Of a stretch of DNA of 64,000 nucleotides, positions 47,650-60,985 are shown in pieces (position 1 is the stretch's first letter; each line of letters begins with the position of its first letter). Made by a program: the position numbers and the translations under genes. Source of the DNA: Homalodisca vitripennis (taxonomy: Eukaryota; Arthropoda; Insecta; Hemiptera; Cicadellidae); assembly GCF_021130785.1 (NCBI RefSeq), contig NC_060214.1, positions 42,701,001-42,765,000 of the forward strand, written 5' to 3'. The notes under the pieces were generated by a model. The model had not been told where the DNA came from, searched no databases, and was given only the letters and a program-made list of their open reading frames with translations.

Positions 47650-50600
47650 TATTTAACAGCTATCTTTTATTAATCAGATTTTACTAAAATATATTACTCA
47701 AAACAGACATAAAGGTAGTCTTGTATATGTTTCATTGGAATCTTAGAAGCCCTTCGTATAGAATTAGGCGCCATCTTATGTGTAAGAGTTTTTTATGATT
47801 TCAAATAACTATACGAAGTAATAGTTTTAGTTTTAGGAGTGCTCTATAAAGAAACTCTAGTATTGAACGAAATACGCAATGTTTAGATCACTGGAATTGA
47901 CAGGAATTATATTTCTCTAATAATAATTGTACATTTCATTTAAAAATGGTACCATTAGATTTAATAGTGTTGTGGTACCTTTGTTTATTTTGAAAAGTTC
48001 GTGCATAGGGAAATGAAGGGAAGATAATAAAGTCGTACTGTGACATTCTGAATCATCATGAGCAACAATTACAAACCAATACTGCAGTATTAATGGGAGT
48101 GTATGTAGTTCCCGTTGTTTGATGGCAACTATTATTTTACTGAACGTAACATGTATATTTACTGTATGTATACTGAACGGTATGTATTAAAGAAATAGTT
48201 TTTTTAGCTATAAATAATTAATTCTTTTTTAATTAGTGTTGAAATTAAAATTATATATTTTTGGGTCAAAGTTAAAACAATGTATTAACGCTTTAACCCG
48301 TTTGGACTGGCTATATGTAAATATTATGTTTCAAGGTAATTTCTAACAATAATAAGAGCCATTTTAGCTCCCTGCTATGATCAAAATTTTACACGATCTT
48401 AACTTTTGGAATGACTTATACTTGTATTATTTCTTAAAATCTGTACAGTTTTGAACAGAATAAATTTTAGTTTACGTCAATTGTCTGATATTGGCTTATA
48501 TCGTATATTAATCCCCACTAAGACAATTTTAATGTTAACTTACAGATACTAAAAATCTGAGTAATAGATGCAATGATATAATTATTTCCTATGATACAAT
48601 CCATATTAGATCAATCCATACATAAAAATCCCATAATAATAATAATAAATATTATAATTATTATTATTAGACTTAATGTGTATAAGATTCGGTATATATT
48701 GTAGAAGAAAAATACTAAGAAAAACACATCAGCCCATTACGACGAGCTTACCTGAACTGCTGTATTGGAAAGATGTCATCAGATATGTCCTCCAGGAAGA
48801 TATTGCAATATTACTTAGATATTGGTTAGAAAAGTTTAGTCAGTTTTATATTGGAAATGTTTAAAATATATCTATTTTGAGTTCATTTGCAACAAAATAA
48901 CAATGGTACAAACACTTTTTTCTGGGTATTTAAAAATAATTATAGTGAATTATCAAAAGATATACATTACACATATTCATATATTTTTTTAAAGTTAAAT
49001 AAATAAGTGACAGATTTATAATTTTATTTAATATAGGCATATAAATCGTTTATAGGGCGTATCAAAACGTCGTTGTACCATTGTTCTTCTCCAACAAAAC
49101 ATCACTTTCCCGTAGTCTGCTTTATGTGCCAACCTTTTCTAGTTATAGATAAATGACAACTCTGATCCTGAACTCTGGATTACATTATTGATTAAATTAC
49201 ATAAATTTTTACTAAATTAAGAATTTAAGTTACCTTGAGCTTAATATTTTATTTGAATTTATTACTTAAAGAAAATTATATGTCTTTTAAAATTAAATAA
49301 TAAACAGCTTGAAACTTAAAAAGCAAAAATGTAACGGACGTATACATTTAATATGATTTGTATAGACATTGTTGTAGAGGGAATACACATCAATGTGCAA
49401 GAGTGGATTCACAGTTGTGTCTAATTTGTATGGATTAACCATCCATTTAGTCCCAACTACTGTTGCGAGTGGTAGATGTAACATATTTAGAAGCTTATCT
49501 GAGCATGCGATGGATAGACTTTTATGATGCTCATTAAATTCGTTTGTTAGACCCACAAAAACTTTGTACTTGTTTTTGTCTTTGAGACTTATTACTATTA
49601 AATATTATTGAGAAAATGAGATTGCATACAACTTTTAAAGGCTGCAGATGATCTTTATCAATATATCTAGAAGTAAGTATAATTATAATCACATTTTTAT
49701 AAAATGAATTAGGATTCATAGCATCGCATAAATAATAAAACTTCCAATAAGGTAAGGAGAATACTACAAACGCAAGAGTGCGCAGAAGTCAGAGAGAAAA
49801 TAGATTCTTAAATTGCATTGTTAAGACTAATCAATGGAAGTAACTTCCAGAACGGTACTTTTTTCTAGACTGACAATGATTTAGGTGCGATTTGAAGTCA
49901 ATGGTAATTACACCACTAACAATTATTTAGATGCTAAACTTGAAATATATATATTCCACTAAGGCTGTTTTTATATTTCTCGATTCGCGTGTAAGGCCAT
50001 TTGTAACGACAGATAAAACAATTTATTATTATGAAGAGAAGGGGTGATTCATAGTGAATTTTGAGTACAGTTCCATTTCACCTTTAGCTTTTGAAATCCA
50101 AAAATTGTGATAGATATATTGTTTGAATAAGTAACGAACTTAGATGATGGATGCGTTCTCTATAAGGATTCTATGCATTGATTAACGATTATAAGTGCCT
50201 ACATAAACGTGAAGTACGACCAATATACACAAGGATACAAAATTCAAGTTCAGACACGTACAAAGGGATTGGATTAAATCCTTTCTGAGTACTTCTCTTT
50301 CTTCATCTGTGTATGTTAATCTACGTTAGCAAACCTTCAGTATTAAAGACTTACGCGACGTAATAACCGATTAATTTGAAAGAATAAACGGAATAGACTT
50401 ACAGGTTTCTAGATCAAAGTGGTGATGATCTCAGAATAAATGGATTTTAAAAGTAAACTATAATGTGGAAAGTTTCTTAATTTTTAATTTCCAGTATAGC
50501 TGTCAAACTTACCAAGAATTTTTTCTTAGTGTCGTTTTAATATGCTTTACTGTTTAGGCTATGGTAGCGCTAAAAGCTTCAGAAACTCTTTCCTCAGCAG

Positions 50601-51419
50601 TTATTAAGTGATGCTTTACTACTTGGAAACAAAATAAGTAAGTTTAGTTGTTGCATTACATGAATAATGTGCAACATTCCACTTCACACGGTGGAATATT
50701 CCACTTCAAAACTATCAAATTCTTTCAAGGTACAATCCCAGTTCCCAGGTTTACCCACTCTGGATATTACAAAATTCCAACCATGACTTCAATATGTTGT
50801 TAACCATTTAACGTAATTTGAGAGGTGCTTATGCCAAACAAATATTTATGCCAATTTGTTATTAAAAATCCATAAATTCTAATGATTTTTTCTTGAATAG
50901 AAAGTAGTGATAATGAAGTTAGGATTTTTAATGCTTTCATTGATTACATCAAAATTGATACTTAGTTTCCACTCATGCATTAAAGAAACATACCCACTGG
51001 ATGTAATAACGGTTTTACTGTGTTAATTTCAACACATATATGTCTTAATATATTTAAAGAGAAGAGTAACTTGATTATTTATATTTCTTCAAATATTTAC
51101 AAGATAAACTTGTTATTATCTTGTTCATTCTTATCTGTATCTTAATTTGATTCAAAAACTTTAGAAACGCTCCAATGCAATTGTAAAATCATAAATTAAT
51201 GATAATATTTACTCCAAAAACCTTAAATTTAATGGCATTGTAAATTATAGGTACAGAGAAAAAAATGTGAAATTGCATTTAATTTCCATGTACCATAAGC
51301 GTCAAATGAAGGTACAGCATTGTCACAACCGAATAGCAAATACAAATTTAGAAAACGTATTTAAAACTTTAAATGCAATCTACCATAGTTCTAATTCATT
51401 TATGCTGAATCGCGGTAGG
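47650..51419. other. AT-rich DNA, no recognised gene
   Basis: Minus frames at 49719-49534 and 49556-49293 lie end to end in different frames, with an ordinary protein-like composition (for example SIACSDKLLNMLHLPLATVV), so a decayed exon or transposon ORF is possible, but I recognise no family. A (TAA)n-like stretch lies at about 48636-48670. Confidence 0.4.
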
Positions 51420-51722
51420 AAGTAGGCTCTTGTTAACTAGACGCGGTGGCGTGGACATTGTTTGTTCAGTTAGACCGGTCAATCAGCTGATCGAGCGACG
51501 GTGATACGTTCCGACCCGGCTCGCTGCAGAGAGAGAAGCAGTCAGTGGAGTCTTGGAATTTCAAGGAGAAGGTGTACCGGTCGAAGCTGAAGTTTTTCTT
51601 CCTCTAACCCTATAGTTGGGATTTAGAGTAATTATTTATCGCGTGTAAATTCAATTTCAAGTATTTAAATTTTTAGTGCGTTTATTTTCCGATCTGCCTC
51701 CATAATCTTCAAAGTAGTAAGT
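51420..51722 (+). promoter_or_regulatory. candidate promoter and first exon
   Basis: This ~250-bp block is clearly richer in G+C and CpG than its surroundings. An initiator-like TTCAGTTAG places a possible start at A51468. The sequence runs without a clear ORF to a good splice donor (TA|GTAAGT, 51717-51722), which would fit a 5' untranslated first exon of a gene lying to the right, beyond this window or in exons not recognised. It could also be a fragment of an old repeat. Confidence 0.35.
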
Positions 51723-54560
51723 CCCGTACCAGCGTATAGTTAATATCTTTTATTTTTATAATACTGTAATAAAAGTAGATGATTGTATTACAAAATTAGT
51801 TTATTCTTAAAAACATATCTACCAGCTATCACATAATCTGTTCACCTTTAGATAACACGTTTTATCTATATAATGGCATTGTTTAATATATATATATATA
51901 TAATAATTTAGAACTTTTCAAAATCACAAATACAATATCCAGTGTAAATGAACGAGCATAAATTAACATTTACCGTACTTATCTTTTTTATAATCGTATT
52001 TTGAATGTATATATATATATATATATAAAATTATTCTTCGAAATCTATATTTGTTTGCAGCCGCCATAGTTAACAGTAATACATAAACAGTTTGTTTTTG
52101 TAAAATGGTTTACAACAATACTTATAAAATGATTTAAACTCTATTTAATACATAAGTATAATATGCCGTTTAAAATAATAAGCCTTCACCTAACGTTTAC
52201 TATATTGTTTTCTTAATCCCACTCTGATTGTACACATCTACAGCTGTATTAATGCTAACTGTTATGAACTTTTTATAGGCATATTAAGTCGATAATCCTG
52301 TCATTTGTTTGGAAATGCCGAGAAATAATCGTATACTAGTAATAAAAATGCGTCAAAACCCGATTATAAACGGTTTGTTGGAAACGTTAATCTACTAAAA
52401 AAACAAGTATGTATAATAATACGTTGTGGTACAAAAGTCACTTTCATTTTATAATTTTTAATATGTAAATTTTACATTGCTAACACGGTAACTCAATAAT
52501 ATTATAAAAAACCTATTTTGAATAGTAAACTATTAAGAACATTTTAAATTTACTATTAAGTGAGGGAAACAAGGAAAATACCTGAAATAAAAAAAATAAT
52601 GTGACGTTACAGACTTTATTGAATACTGAAATGTAATTTGAAATGTTCATAATATTCATGGCAGGGCGCATTTTATAAACGATATTAAGCTTTTCGGGGA
52701 ATAATATAGGGAAAATATTGCCTCATGGCTACCGTTATATACTACATTAATAAAGTGCAATAGCGTTTTGTATAACTATATCAAACTAATCGTATGGTTG
52801 CAATAACAAACCTTATTATTTTAATAATGCAAAAACATTTTTCTTAAAAATTAAACACCTCTTAGCATTAAATATTTGCGTAATAACATAGAACTAAACA
52901 CTTTAAAACATTCGCATTATATTAAAAAATATCCCAGAATTACTCTTGTATATTTAATATTTTAAGAAATATATTAGTTATACGTACTTTATTAAATGAC
53001 AGTTGCTTTAATGATCCCAGCTTTGTTGACAATTTTTCCTTAAATTCTTAAATTATGCTAAATCTATATCCTAATACAAGTTGCATTGTGTACAAAAATA
53101 TAATTTTAGCTATCCACATAAATACCTTGTGGAATAAATATATATCACTATTCTTTTGAACTTCTTACGTACATCTTATGTATCAATAATGTTTTAAAAG
53201 AATTATTTATTGTTAATAACAAACTTTCATCTGAGCTATAGCAAAGCTTATCAATCAAGGAATAAAAAGTATTACATTTCTGTTGCTCCTTAGGATACTT
53301 TTAGACTAACCGGCCTATTGAAATATACACTACATATTATTATATATATTACAATTAAATGTAAAAGAATTTTACATTCCCTTAAGAAAAACTTGGAAAT
53401 TGTGGAATAAAATATATTTCAAAGAAACTGATTACAATTATATACTCTTTTAACTTGTGGTGTTATGAATCATATGTAACTTATCCTAACGAAAGAAAAT
53501 ATAAACATTAAAACTTGCTTGCAGCCTCAGCGAAGACTGATACTTGACACGCAATGTGGTGTACTTCTTGTTGTTTTGTGGTGGTGTGAGTTATGTCAGT
53601 TTTAAACAATAATTAGGTTTATTACGTGGTGGCTAGACGTAATAGGGCCCGACAGAATATAATCTCCGGGTCCCAACAAAGCTGCGTACGGCCCTGTATA
53701 TAATGCACCAATAGCGTATTCACCTATATAAAGAGTAACTTAAAAAATTTTCATAAAAAATGGCATGTCTCTAAAATCTAAACGTTAAGTAATTACGAAC
53801 ACATGTCACGTTGTAGTCACTACATTGTTGGTGGTTTTTTAAGTTTATAATACTTTGTTAAACAAGCACACAATAATCTCACATTTTCAGTGCACTTGGA
53901 TCTTAGACTTGACGTGCAAACTACCTGAAACATGATATGTTATAGGCTGCTTCCAGCTACAAACTGACATCAACACTATCTAAGAGTGAAGGTAGAAGTT
54001 ACAACCTGTCCAGTGGCGAGCAGGTTAGGTCAGGTTGTGAACAAACTTTGTTAATATAACTTACCAAGTTAACAGGGAGGTAAACTGTAACTCATCTAGA
54101 ATAAGAGATTTCGACAGAGTCAAAAATATTTCCCCGGTATTGATCTGGCTCTAAATTTTAGTGCCAAAACTTTAGAGTAACTTTTATTATGGGTGTTTCA
54201 AATCAAATATTTAATTTTCATTTGTATTTTCTGGTCATCTCTACATATTTAATAAATATTTTAATAATTATACCAAAAAATAAATAGATACAACTGAATT
54301 ACAAGAGAAGCAGACCATAGCCAAAGAAATTGAGCATAAAAGAATATAAAAACGATTTAAAGAAGTCCCTGTCGGTAAATTTTGAAATAAAAACTATATA
54401 ATAAATTATGTAAATAAAGGGCGGAACGCAGTAAAAGAGGTAGCGTACAGACGTATAGACGGAAATACTACTCTTTACAAATAAAATATATAAGTACTTA
54501 GACCAAGAGGACCCTATGTCCCAAATTTTATGTTCTTAGGATCTTGACTTTACAACGACT
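51723..54560. other. AT-rich DNA with (TA)n tracts
   Basis: (TA)n runs lie at about 51884-51903 and 52007-52027. A GC-richer patch at 53620-53700 resembles repeat debris. No coding region was recognised. Confidence 0.5.
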
Positions 54561-54665
54561 TAACCCGTTGAGTGCCAGGGATCTCGCTACGAGACGATGT
54601 TTAAAAACACGCTTGAGCGGCGAGAGTCTCGCTCCGAGACGATACGTTTCCACGCGAATAGTGCC
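54560..54665. repeat. paired palindromes next to a TTAA site, possibly a transposon end
   Basis: After ttaacccgttgagtgcc at 54560, the imperfect palindrome tctcgctacgagacgat (from about 54582) is repeated as tctcgctccgagacgat (from about 54627). TTAA plus CCC-start ends are known for piggyBac-type elements, but no matching opposite end was found. Confidence 0.35.
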
Positions 54666-57600
54666 GGAAACTCGGAATGAGTCGATTTCTATTTCACTTC
54701 TAGTACCTCTATAACTTACCCAATACTGTCTCATATTATACCAAAAGCCAATAAATGAACTAAACTAACATTTTAAACAAATATTTATACTTTTCAATGT
54801 TTTTTTATAATGTGTTTTAGTTAGAAAACAACTAACTAAAACACAAACCCTTCCTCAGTTAGCTCGCGATAGCTGGCGGGTAGTGGGGCATTTTTGAGGT
54901 TATTTAATTGTGCGTTTTTATTAATTAAAAATGTTTTAAGATATATTACCTATTAAAATTAATAAAAAAGTAATGACAATCACCTCCGAGTGTCCATGAA
55001 GACAGTGTTGTGGAGTTTGATTCCCAAATAAGGTTATGTTTATGTTTTGAGTTTCATTTTAGTACTTATTGTTATGGTACTCATAATTTTGTATTTGATT
55101 TTATCATTAACGTATTAATATTTAGAAAATAATTTGAAAAAAAAAAACTTTTTATGATGACAAATAAACTTTAACTGAATATTTTCCTGTACTGTTCAGC
55201 AAAATAAATATCTAGCCCTTAAATAGTTTTTACAATTATGTTTATTGTACAAAATTAGGTTATTACACATGATTTTAGATTGTTTTAAATTCTCTTTATT
55301 TTAAAAGTATTAAAATGTAAAAATAAATTTTTCTTATATAAGTTATTTTACCTTAAACTGGATTTTTTATTTTGTTTCCGTAGAAAATTCACTGTTTATT
55401 TTTTATTATTATTATATATTAAGTCACGTATTTAATTTTCTGGCAAAACCATAATTGAGCAGCTGAATACGTAATCGTTTAAATCTAAATGTAATTAAAA
55501 GTGTTTATCAAACAGACAAATAATAAAAGCAATATTTATGTTATTACTAAATTATTTGCAGGAGTTAATAAATTATTTGTATAATTATTTACTTTATTTA
55601 ACTTCAAGATCTTAAACTAAATACCGTGTTTTATCAACTAAGTATGCAAACAAGTTAGTGCAAAAATAAAAGAAGTCCCCTAGTAGAAAATTATTATTTT
55701 ACTTTTTTGTTAGCTGTTAATGTAGGTTTCTAGCCTCGTTGCTTGTCTTTCAATTTAAGTTATTAAACTACTAATCAAAGTTAAGCTATTAAAAGTTTTT
55801 CTCTACTCACCCGAGAATTACTTTTACTAATGTATTCAAATGTATGTTACCGGATAATACTAATCATAATATATTTACTTCAAGTTAACGTAAATAATAA
55901 TAAACAGTACAGAACATATATGGTAATGGCACTGGTATTACTGATATTAATAAAATATGAATACATGTTGAAAGATACATGTCTTTTTAAGATTTAAGCT
56001 CGGAGTCTGTAAATAGAAAAGAAGTTATTGATATTGTTTCTCTGTGTTAGATTCATTAGACTAAACATATCTTTATCAACTTTTACTGCTAAGCTTAGTT
56101 ACTGCGATAATCCGTTTCAATAGAACAAAAAGGTGTATGTTTGGATTAACTCCCGTTCACTGCCCTCTTAGTGCAGCGTCTGAAATCTGACGCTATCACC
56201 AACTTCACCCTTGGAAACTGGGGTTATGTACATCTGAATAGATAAAAAAAGGTATGTGACACAGAAGCTTAAAACGAACTCTTTGCATCCTACATCAGAT
56301 AAATCTACCGTGCGAAATCTGGCGCTGTCATATACATAGATTGTGTGAATCCTAAATTCTGGAGTCATATTCAATTCATAATATCCAAATAATAAGAGGT
56401 CCCAAGACACCTTCTTCAGGCGTGCTATATCTTATGGCCCCCTACACCTGCATTCCAAGAATGACGAGGAAAAGGAACAAAGTGTCTGGTGGTGTTGAGT
56501 TCATTGGGTCCTCCAGCAAATAGTTTCGGAGATATCTGCAGGAATGTATTTAATGTGCATTGTAGATCGATATAAATTGAGTCGTTATTAAATATTTTGA
56601 TTTATATATTGTAATATGAGCTTTGGTTGTTACATAATTTTGTTTTTTTATTTTTTATAATTAAATTATTTTGTTATTTATTTGGATGTTGGTAAATTTA
56701 TTATTTATTAGATTTTATTTATTAGGCGGTATTTTTAGTTAATTATTAATAGGTGGAAAATTAAACTTCAGCTGCTAATTTATAATTAATAACCATTTGC
56801 AACTTAAAAACTGGAAATTCTGACACCATCACCAATCATTCATTATGTATTTCATGTACTAATATTGTATTTAGTTTTAAATTATTTGATTTGTATTGAT
56901 TAAAACAGAAAAAAACAACTATAATGCAATACAATGGTTCACTATTTGAAGTATCATGTATATTAAACAAGGAAAGGTAAATCAGGAGTCAAGTCATTTC
57001 CTGTAAAACTATATATTGTTTTTAAACCATTCATGTATAGACATGGTTATTGGTTATAATGTATATGGTTATATGTATAGACAAAATGGTTATTGTCCGG
57101 ACAAATAGTTGTCCGGACAAAATTAAACGTCTAAATTATAAGGAATGCTAAATAATAATAAACAATCCATTATATATTATTTACCTTATTTTTTTACTAA
57201 AATATATAAACTAAAATAATTTTTTCTTTATTTTTTATATCTTTAATACTATTTTAAAATTTACCTATAACTTTAACATTACTTAATTATTTGGTATAGG
57301 TTTAGAGAAATTTCACTTGTAATTTTTTTTCAATAAAGGCGTTGGTTAAGGGCAGTCTGACAGAAGAAATTTTTTTTGTGTGATTTTTAGTTTATAACAC
57401 TTTATTTTTCTTTGGAATCTCCTCTTTCTAATGATAAATAACACATATGGTACAGAAAATTCTAAATAAGTGAAAACAATTATTTAAAATAACCTTGCAC
57501 ACCAAACAGTCTATCCAGCCCCACTACTATAGTCAGACTCACTTTATACAGTACACTGATACATTTATCAGCTGATTTAGTTTTATGTAGTTGGCTATTC

Positions 57601-57774
57601 TGCTTGACAGTTGTATTCACTGTCAGTGTCTTTAGCTTCTGCTTCAATCTGCTGTGTTCTTTGTGATTGCTTTGTTTATAAAGTTTTGTTTCAATAGTTA
57701 CGTGCAACATAATAGTGTAAGTATTTTTAGTGTTACTGTAGTAGTGTTAGTACAGATTTGGTTTAGCCTACAAT
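54666..57774. other. AT-rich DNA, no recognised gene
   Basis: The minus frame 56410-56168 (80 codons) contains two similar stretches (DSARFRTVDLS, GDSVRFQTLH), but no family was recognised. At 57093-57104 and 57109-57120 the 12-bp palindrome TTGTCCGGACAA occurs twice. Confidence 0.45.
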
Positions 57775-58402
57775 ATGGGAAACAAAAAGAAACAAGGAAG
57801 ATACAGTGTTTATAGGAAGAAGACTACTGCTCAAATGAAAACAAATAAACCTAGGCCTACCCACACTCCAGAAGCTGTAGATAAACCTATAACAACTTCT
57901 AGCTCTAAGGTAAAGTTACAATCCAACTTGACTACTATGATAGTAAAACTGAAAATATGCAGTGTGATGTCATTGATCTGAGTGTTCTTAACAGTACATT
58001 GAAGGATATAGCAGCCTGTAATATATGCAAAGGAGTTCTAAACATTACAAGAAAATCCATTGTAGGCCTAGCAATTGAAATCAGCATTGCATGTAGTAAT
58101 TGTGATAACAATAAAACTTTTACCAATTGCAAAGATATGTGTAGACAGGAAACACACACCAAGTTAGGCCTGAAAACTACCTAAAAAACTTTTTTGATCT
58201 AATTATTAGGTTATTAGGAAGGAATTTACTTCAAACTGCAAGACGTCTTGATTTCGACCGTGTTTCCAAAGCTGAAAAAGCTGTTTCCGATATGGAAACA
58301 AAAATTAGACAGTCAAGAAATGTTGCCAAAAGGAAGTTAGAGGACTTGTATGAGGCAGAAGATGATCCAGACAATCCTAGTTACTGTGCTGGACATTATT
58401 AA
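57775..58402 (+). pseudogene. Mutator-like transposase remnant, internally deleted
   Basis: Frame 57775-57981 starts MGNKKKQGRYSVYRKK, a basic N-terminus. After a one-base break near 57930-57950, the frame 57957-58184 carries CDVIDLSVLNSTLKDIAACN followed by CxxC pairs (CNICKG, CSNCDN), the zinc-ribbon-like start of the Mutator-like transposase domain in insects. Reading then jumps: 58235-58402 gives a charged helical end (KAEKAVSDMETKIRQ) and finishes DDPDNPSYCAGHY, matching the usual C-terminus. The catalytic core (several hundred residues) is missing between about 58190 and 58230. Terminal inverted repeats were not found. Confidence 0.6.
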
Positions 58403-60109
58403 AAGTAAGAAAATATCTTTATTACATATATTTTTTTGTTTTTTTGCTGTTTACCGAAACTTAAATTTTTTTAAACTGTATGTTGCATAAAACTTACACC
58501 GATTGAGATATCTTAATGACATTTTTAACACACATTCCTTGGCTAAAATACTAGTGCCCTAGTAGAGGGTTTCGGGATATAATTATCCTAATTTGATTTA
58601 AAAATATTTATGTATTAAAATTTAAAATTTTAAACCAAAAAACTTTAAAAACTCATAATGTATTTATTAAAAGAAAAAAACTAAAAAAACTCTCGTAGGG
58701 CACTAGAAAAATACATGATCTTCAAAATAAAACCAAAAGTAGTAAGCTATCTTAAATATTTTTCAAGTTATGCAACATATAGTTAACATTGCATTCTTAT
58801 GGGAGTCGGACTCTGCTTAAGAAAAAGGGATTTTCTATCAAAATGGAATAAGTTACTGTATATTAAATGTATGTTTTTACAAAATGACCACTTGCCATTT
58901 TACACCGTTATAAGTTTATTACTGCGTAAACAAATAATAACTAGACGTCTATATCACCCATTAACATGTAGTTTTCAAACTTTATTTACCAGTATTCATG
59001 ATATGGTTTATTTTTACCTGCTGGCAATGAACCATATTTTTGAAGTAGATGTCTTAACTTTCATTACCTAAATAACTAACCTTTATTAATTGCCTGCTAA
59101 CCAATTAAGTCATATTTTAGCGTATTACTTACTGCTTTGGCGTCATAGTATGAGATTTATAGGAAGCAATATATGTCAGCTCAATATTCATTGAACAAGG
59201 TATCAAATTTATTTTAAACGCCTCGATGCTTTCATGCTTATCAAATAATTTATCATATATGTTAAAAGTGTTTTAATTTACAATCTTTTACATACGTTTC
59301 GTGATATGATATTCGAGACAAAAATCATAATAAAAATTTAATACAATATTCTCTGAGCTGAAAAGGTAGATTTGATGATAAAGTCCCAGGCGTCAACACC
59401 GGCTCATACAATCTCTACTTGTCTTTGTATTATTCATCTTCGGGGCGTGGAGAGAATATTGCTTCCTTGTACACACAAGGGACGAAATTTATTTGGAAGG
59501 ATAATATTAATTCTGTTGACACAACTGACACCTATTATGTAGCGGTAAGGACATAATACAAATTTTAATATATGAATACGTGGTCAATGGTAAACAGATC
59601 TTATTTTTTTTCTACTAAGAAAAAATAGTTTCTTAGCTTAAACACTCTTTTCTTAGTACTTTAGCTAATGATAAACATTGAATCACAAAAAAGAATAAGA
59701 ATAGAATAAGAATAAGAATAATTATTATTCCAAGAATGCTGTTAATGTATTTAAAATATTATGATGGAATAATACTAGCTATCTTATCAAGTAGTGATAG
59801 CTAGCAGAAACAAAACTTTACAATTGAGCGAACAATGTCAGTCAGAGTTTTTATCTAATCATGATAACACACTGGTCACGGTACTGCAGCACTCACAATC
59901 CATTACACATACCTTATCTCACCGAGTGTACACTCAACGAAACACATTCCCTTGACTAAATGTAGTAGTTGATTTTACATATATTACTTCCTTATAATAG
60001 ATAACATCAAATACTATAATGTAAAATGTAATTATTGCTTAATAAATCTATTCGACAGAAAAGCTTTATGTTACACAAAATATGGTTAAGTATTTTTGAA
60101 TTAAGAAAA
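58403..60109. other. AT-rich DNA with one inverted repeat
   Basis: ctagtgccctagtagag (58551-58567) and its near-complement tctcgtagggcactag (58691-58706) form a stem with a ~120-nt loop. The 90-codon frame at 58799-59071 has no recognisable motif. An (AAGAAT)n-like run lies at about 59691-59730. Confidence 0.5.
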
Positions 60110-60905
60110 TCATTCTAAATTAATTTTCAACACCCCTTGTGAGTAACCATTTCTTAACTTTAGCATGAAACTGTTTACAGTTTTTATTGTTAATTTTGAT
60201 GAAATTCGGTAACTGATTGTAGAGTTTTGGTCCCAAGAATACAAAGCTTTTTTAGAAAATTGTCTTATTAACTTTAGGATGGGTGCAGAATCCTTGTTTT
60301 GAATTTCTAGTTTTATTATATGTCCTTTCAACACCGTAATTCCCACTTCTATTAAAAAACACTTTTAAAACTTTGTAAATAAATAAATGAGTCAAAGGTA
60401 AAATCTTTAATTGGCTAAATAAGGGAGGCGCGGAAGTGCGTTTTGGGTTTGAATGATAAAATTCTTACAAAAGATTTTGTGTTACGATTAATGGATTGAT
60501 AGTCGCCTTGTCTGTCCCTCCCAGTTTTCAATGCCGTAATTTAATCTAGAGTCTATGAGTGCAAAATAGAGGACGCGCATTAATTCCGAACTCAATATAT
60601 TTCTTAAGAAATAAAATTGTCTTAAATTTTTTCCGGAGTTTTGACTGAAGTTGAGAAATGTGAGTTTTCCATAAAAGTCTATCATCTATGTATATACCAA
60701 GGTACTTTATTTGATTGACTTGCTCAATTATGACACAATTACAGTTTTGGTTTACTGGGTAACAAAAGGTTATTATTGTGAAATCGTAAATCTAGGTCAA
60801 AGGAATAGTCTCTAAGGTCAAAGTTTACAAGTTTTTGTTTTGGATGAACTAATAATCATTTTGTTTTTATTGCACCAATTTCGAAGTGTTGCGAGATCTT
60901 CAAAG
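60110..60905 (-). pseudogene. LINE reverse transcriptase, C-terminal part
   Basis: Minus-strand reading begins near 60905 with EDLATLRNWCNKNKMIIS, continues (about 60720-60690) with a KYLGIYIDDRLLWKTHI motif, then frame 60685-60488 (FYFLRNILSSELMRVLYFAL … SRLNYGIENW) and 60346-60110. These are the standard RT thumb/C-terminal motifs of Jockey/CR1-type LINEs. Several frameshifts; the 5' end abuts a tRNA-like SINE head. Confidence 0.75.
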
Positions 60906-60985
60906 TACTTGCTCCGCCGGTACTCAAACCCGGATCTCTCACTTGCCGGGTGAACGTGCTACCATTACACCACAGAGCCTATTGT
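60906..60985 (-). repeat. tRNA-headed SINE fragment, copy B
   Basis: On the minus strand ggctctgtggtgtaatggta starts a 73-base tRNA-like sequence with paired acceptor (GCTCTG/CGGAGC), D, anticodon (ttcac/gtgag) and T (ccgg/ccgg) stems and B box-like gggtttgagtacc. It matches copy A at 34806-34878. The loop CCGGCAA would read as anticodon GGC but lacks U33. It is joined directly to LINE RT sequence. Confidence 0.65.
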
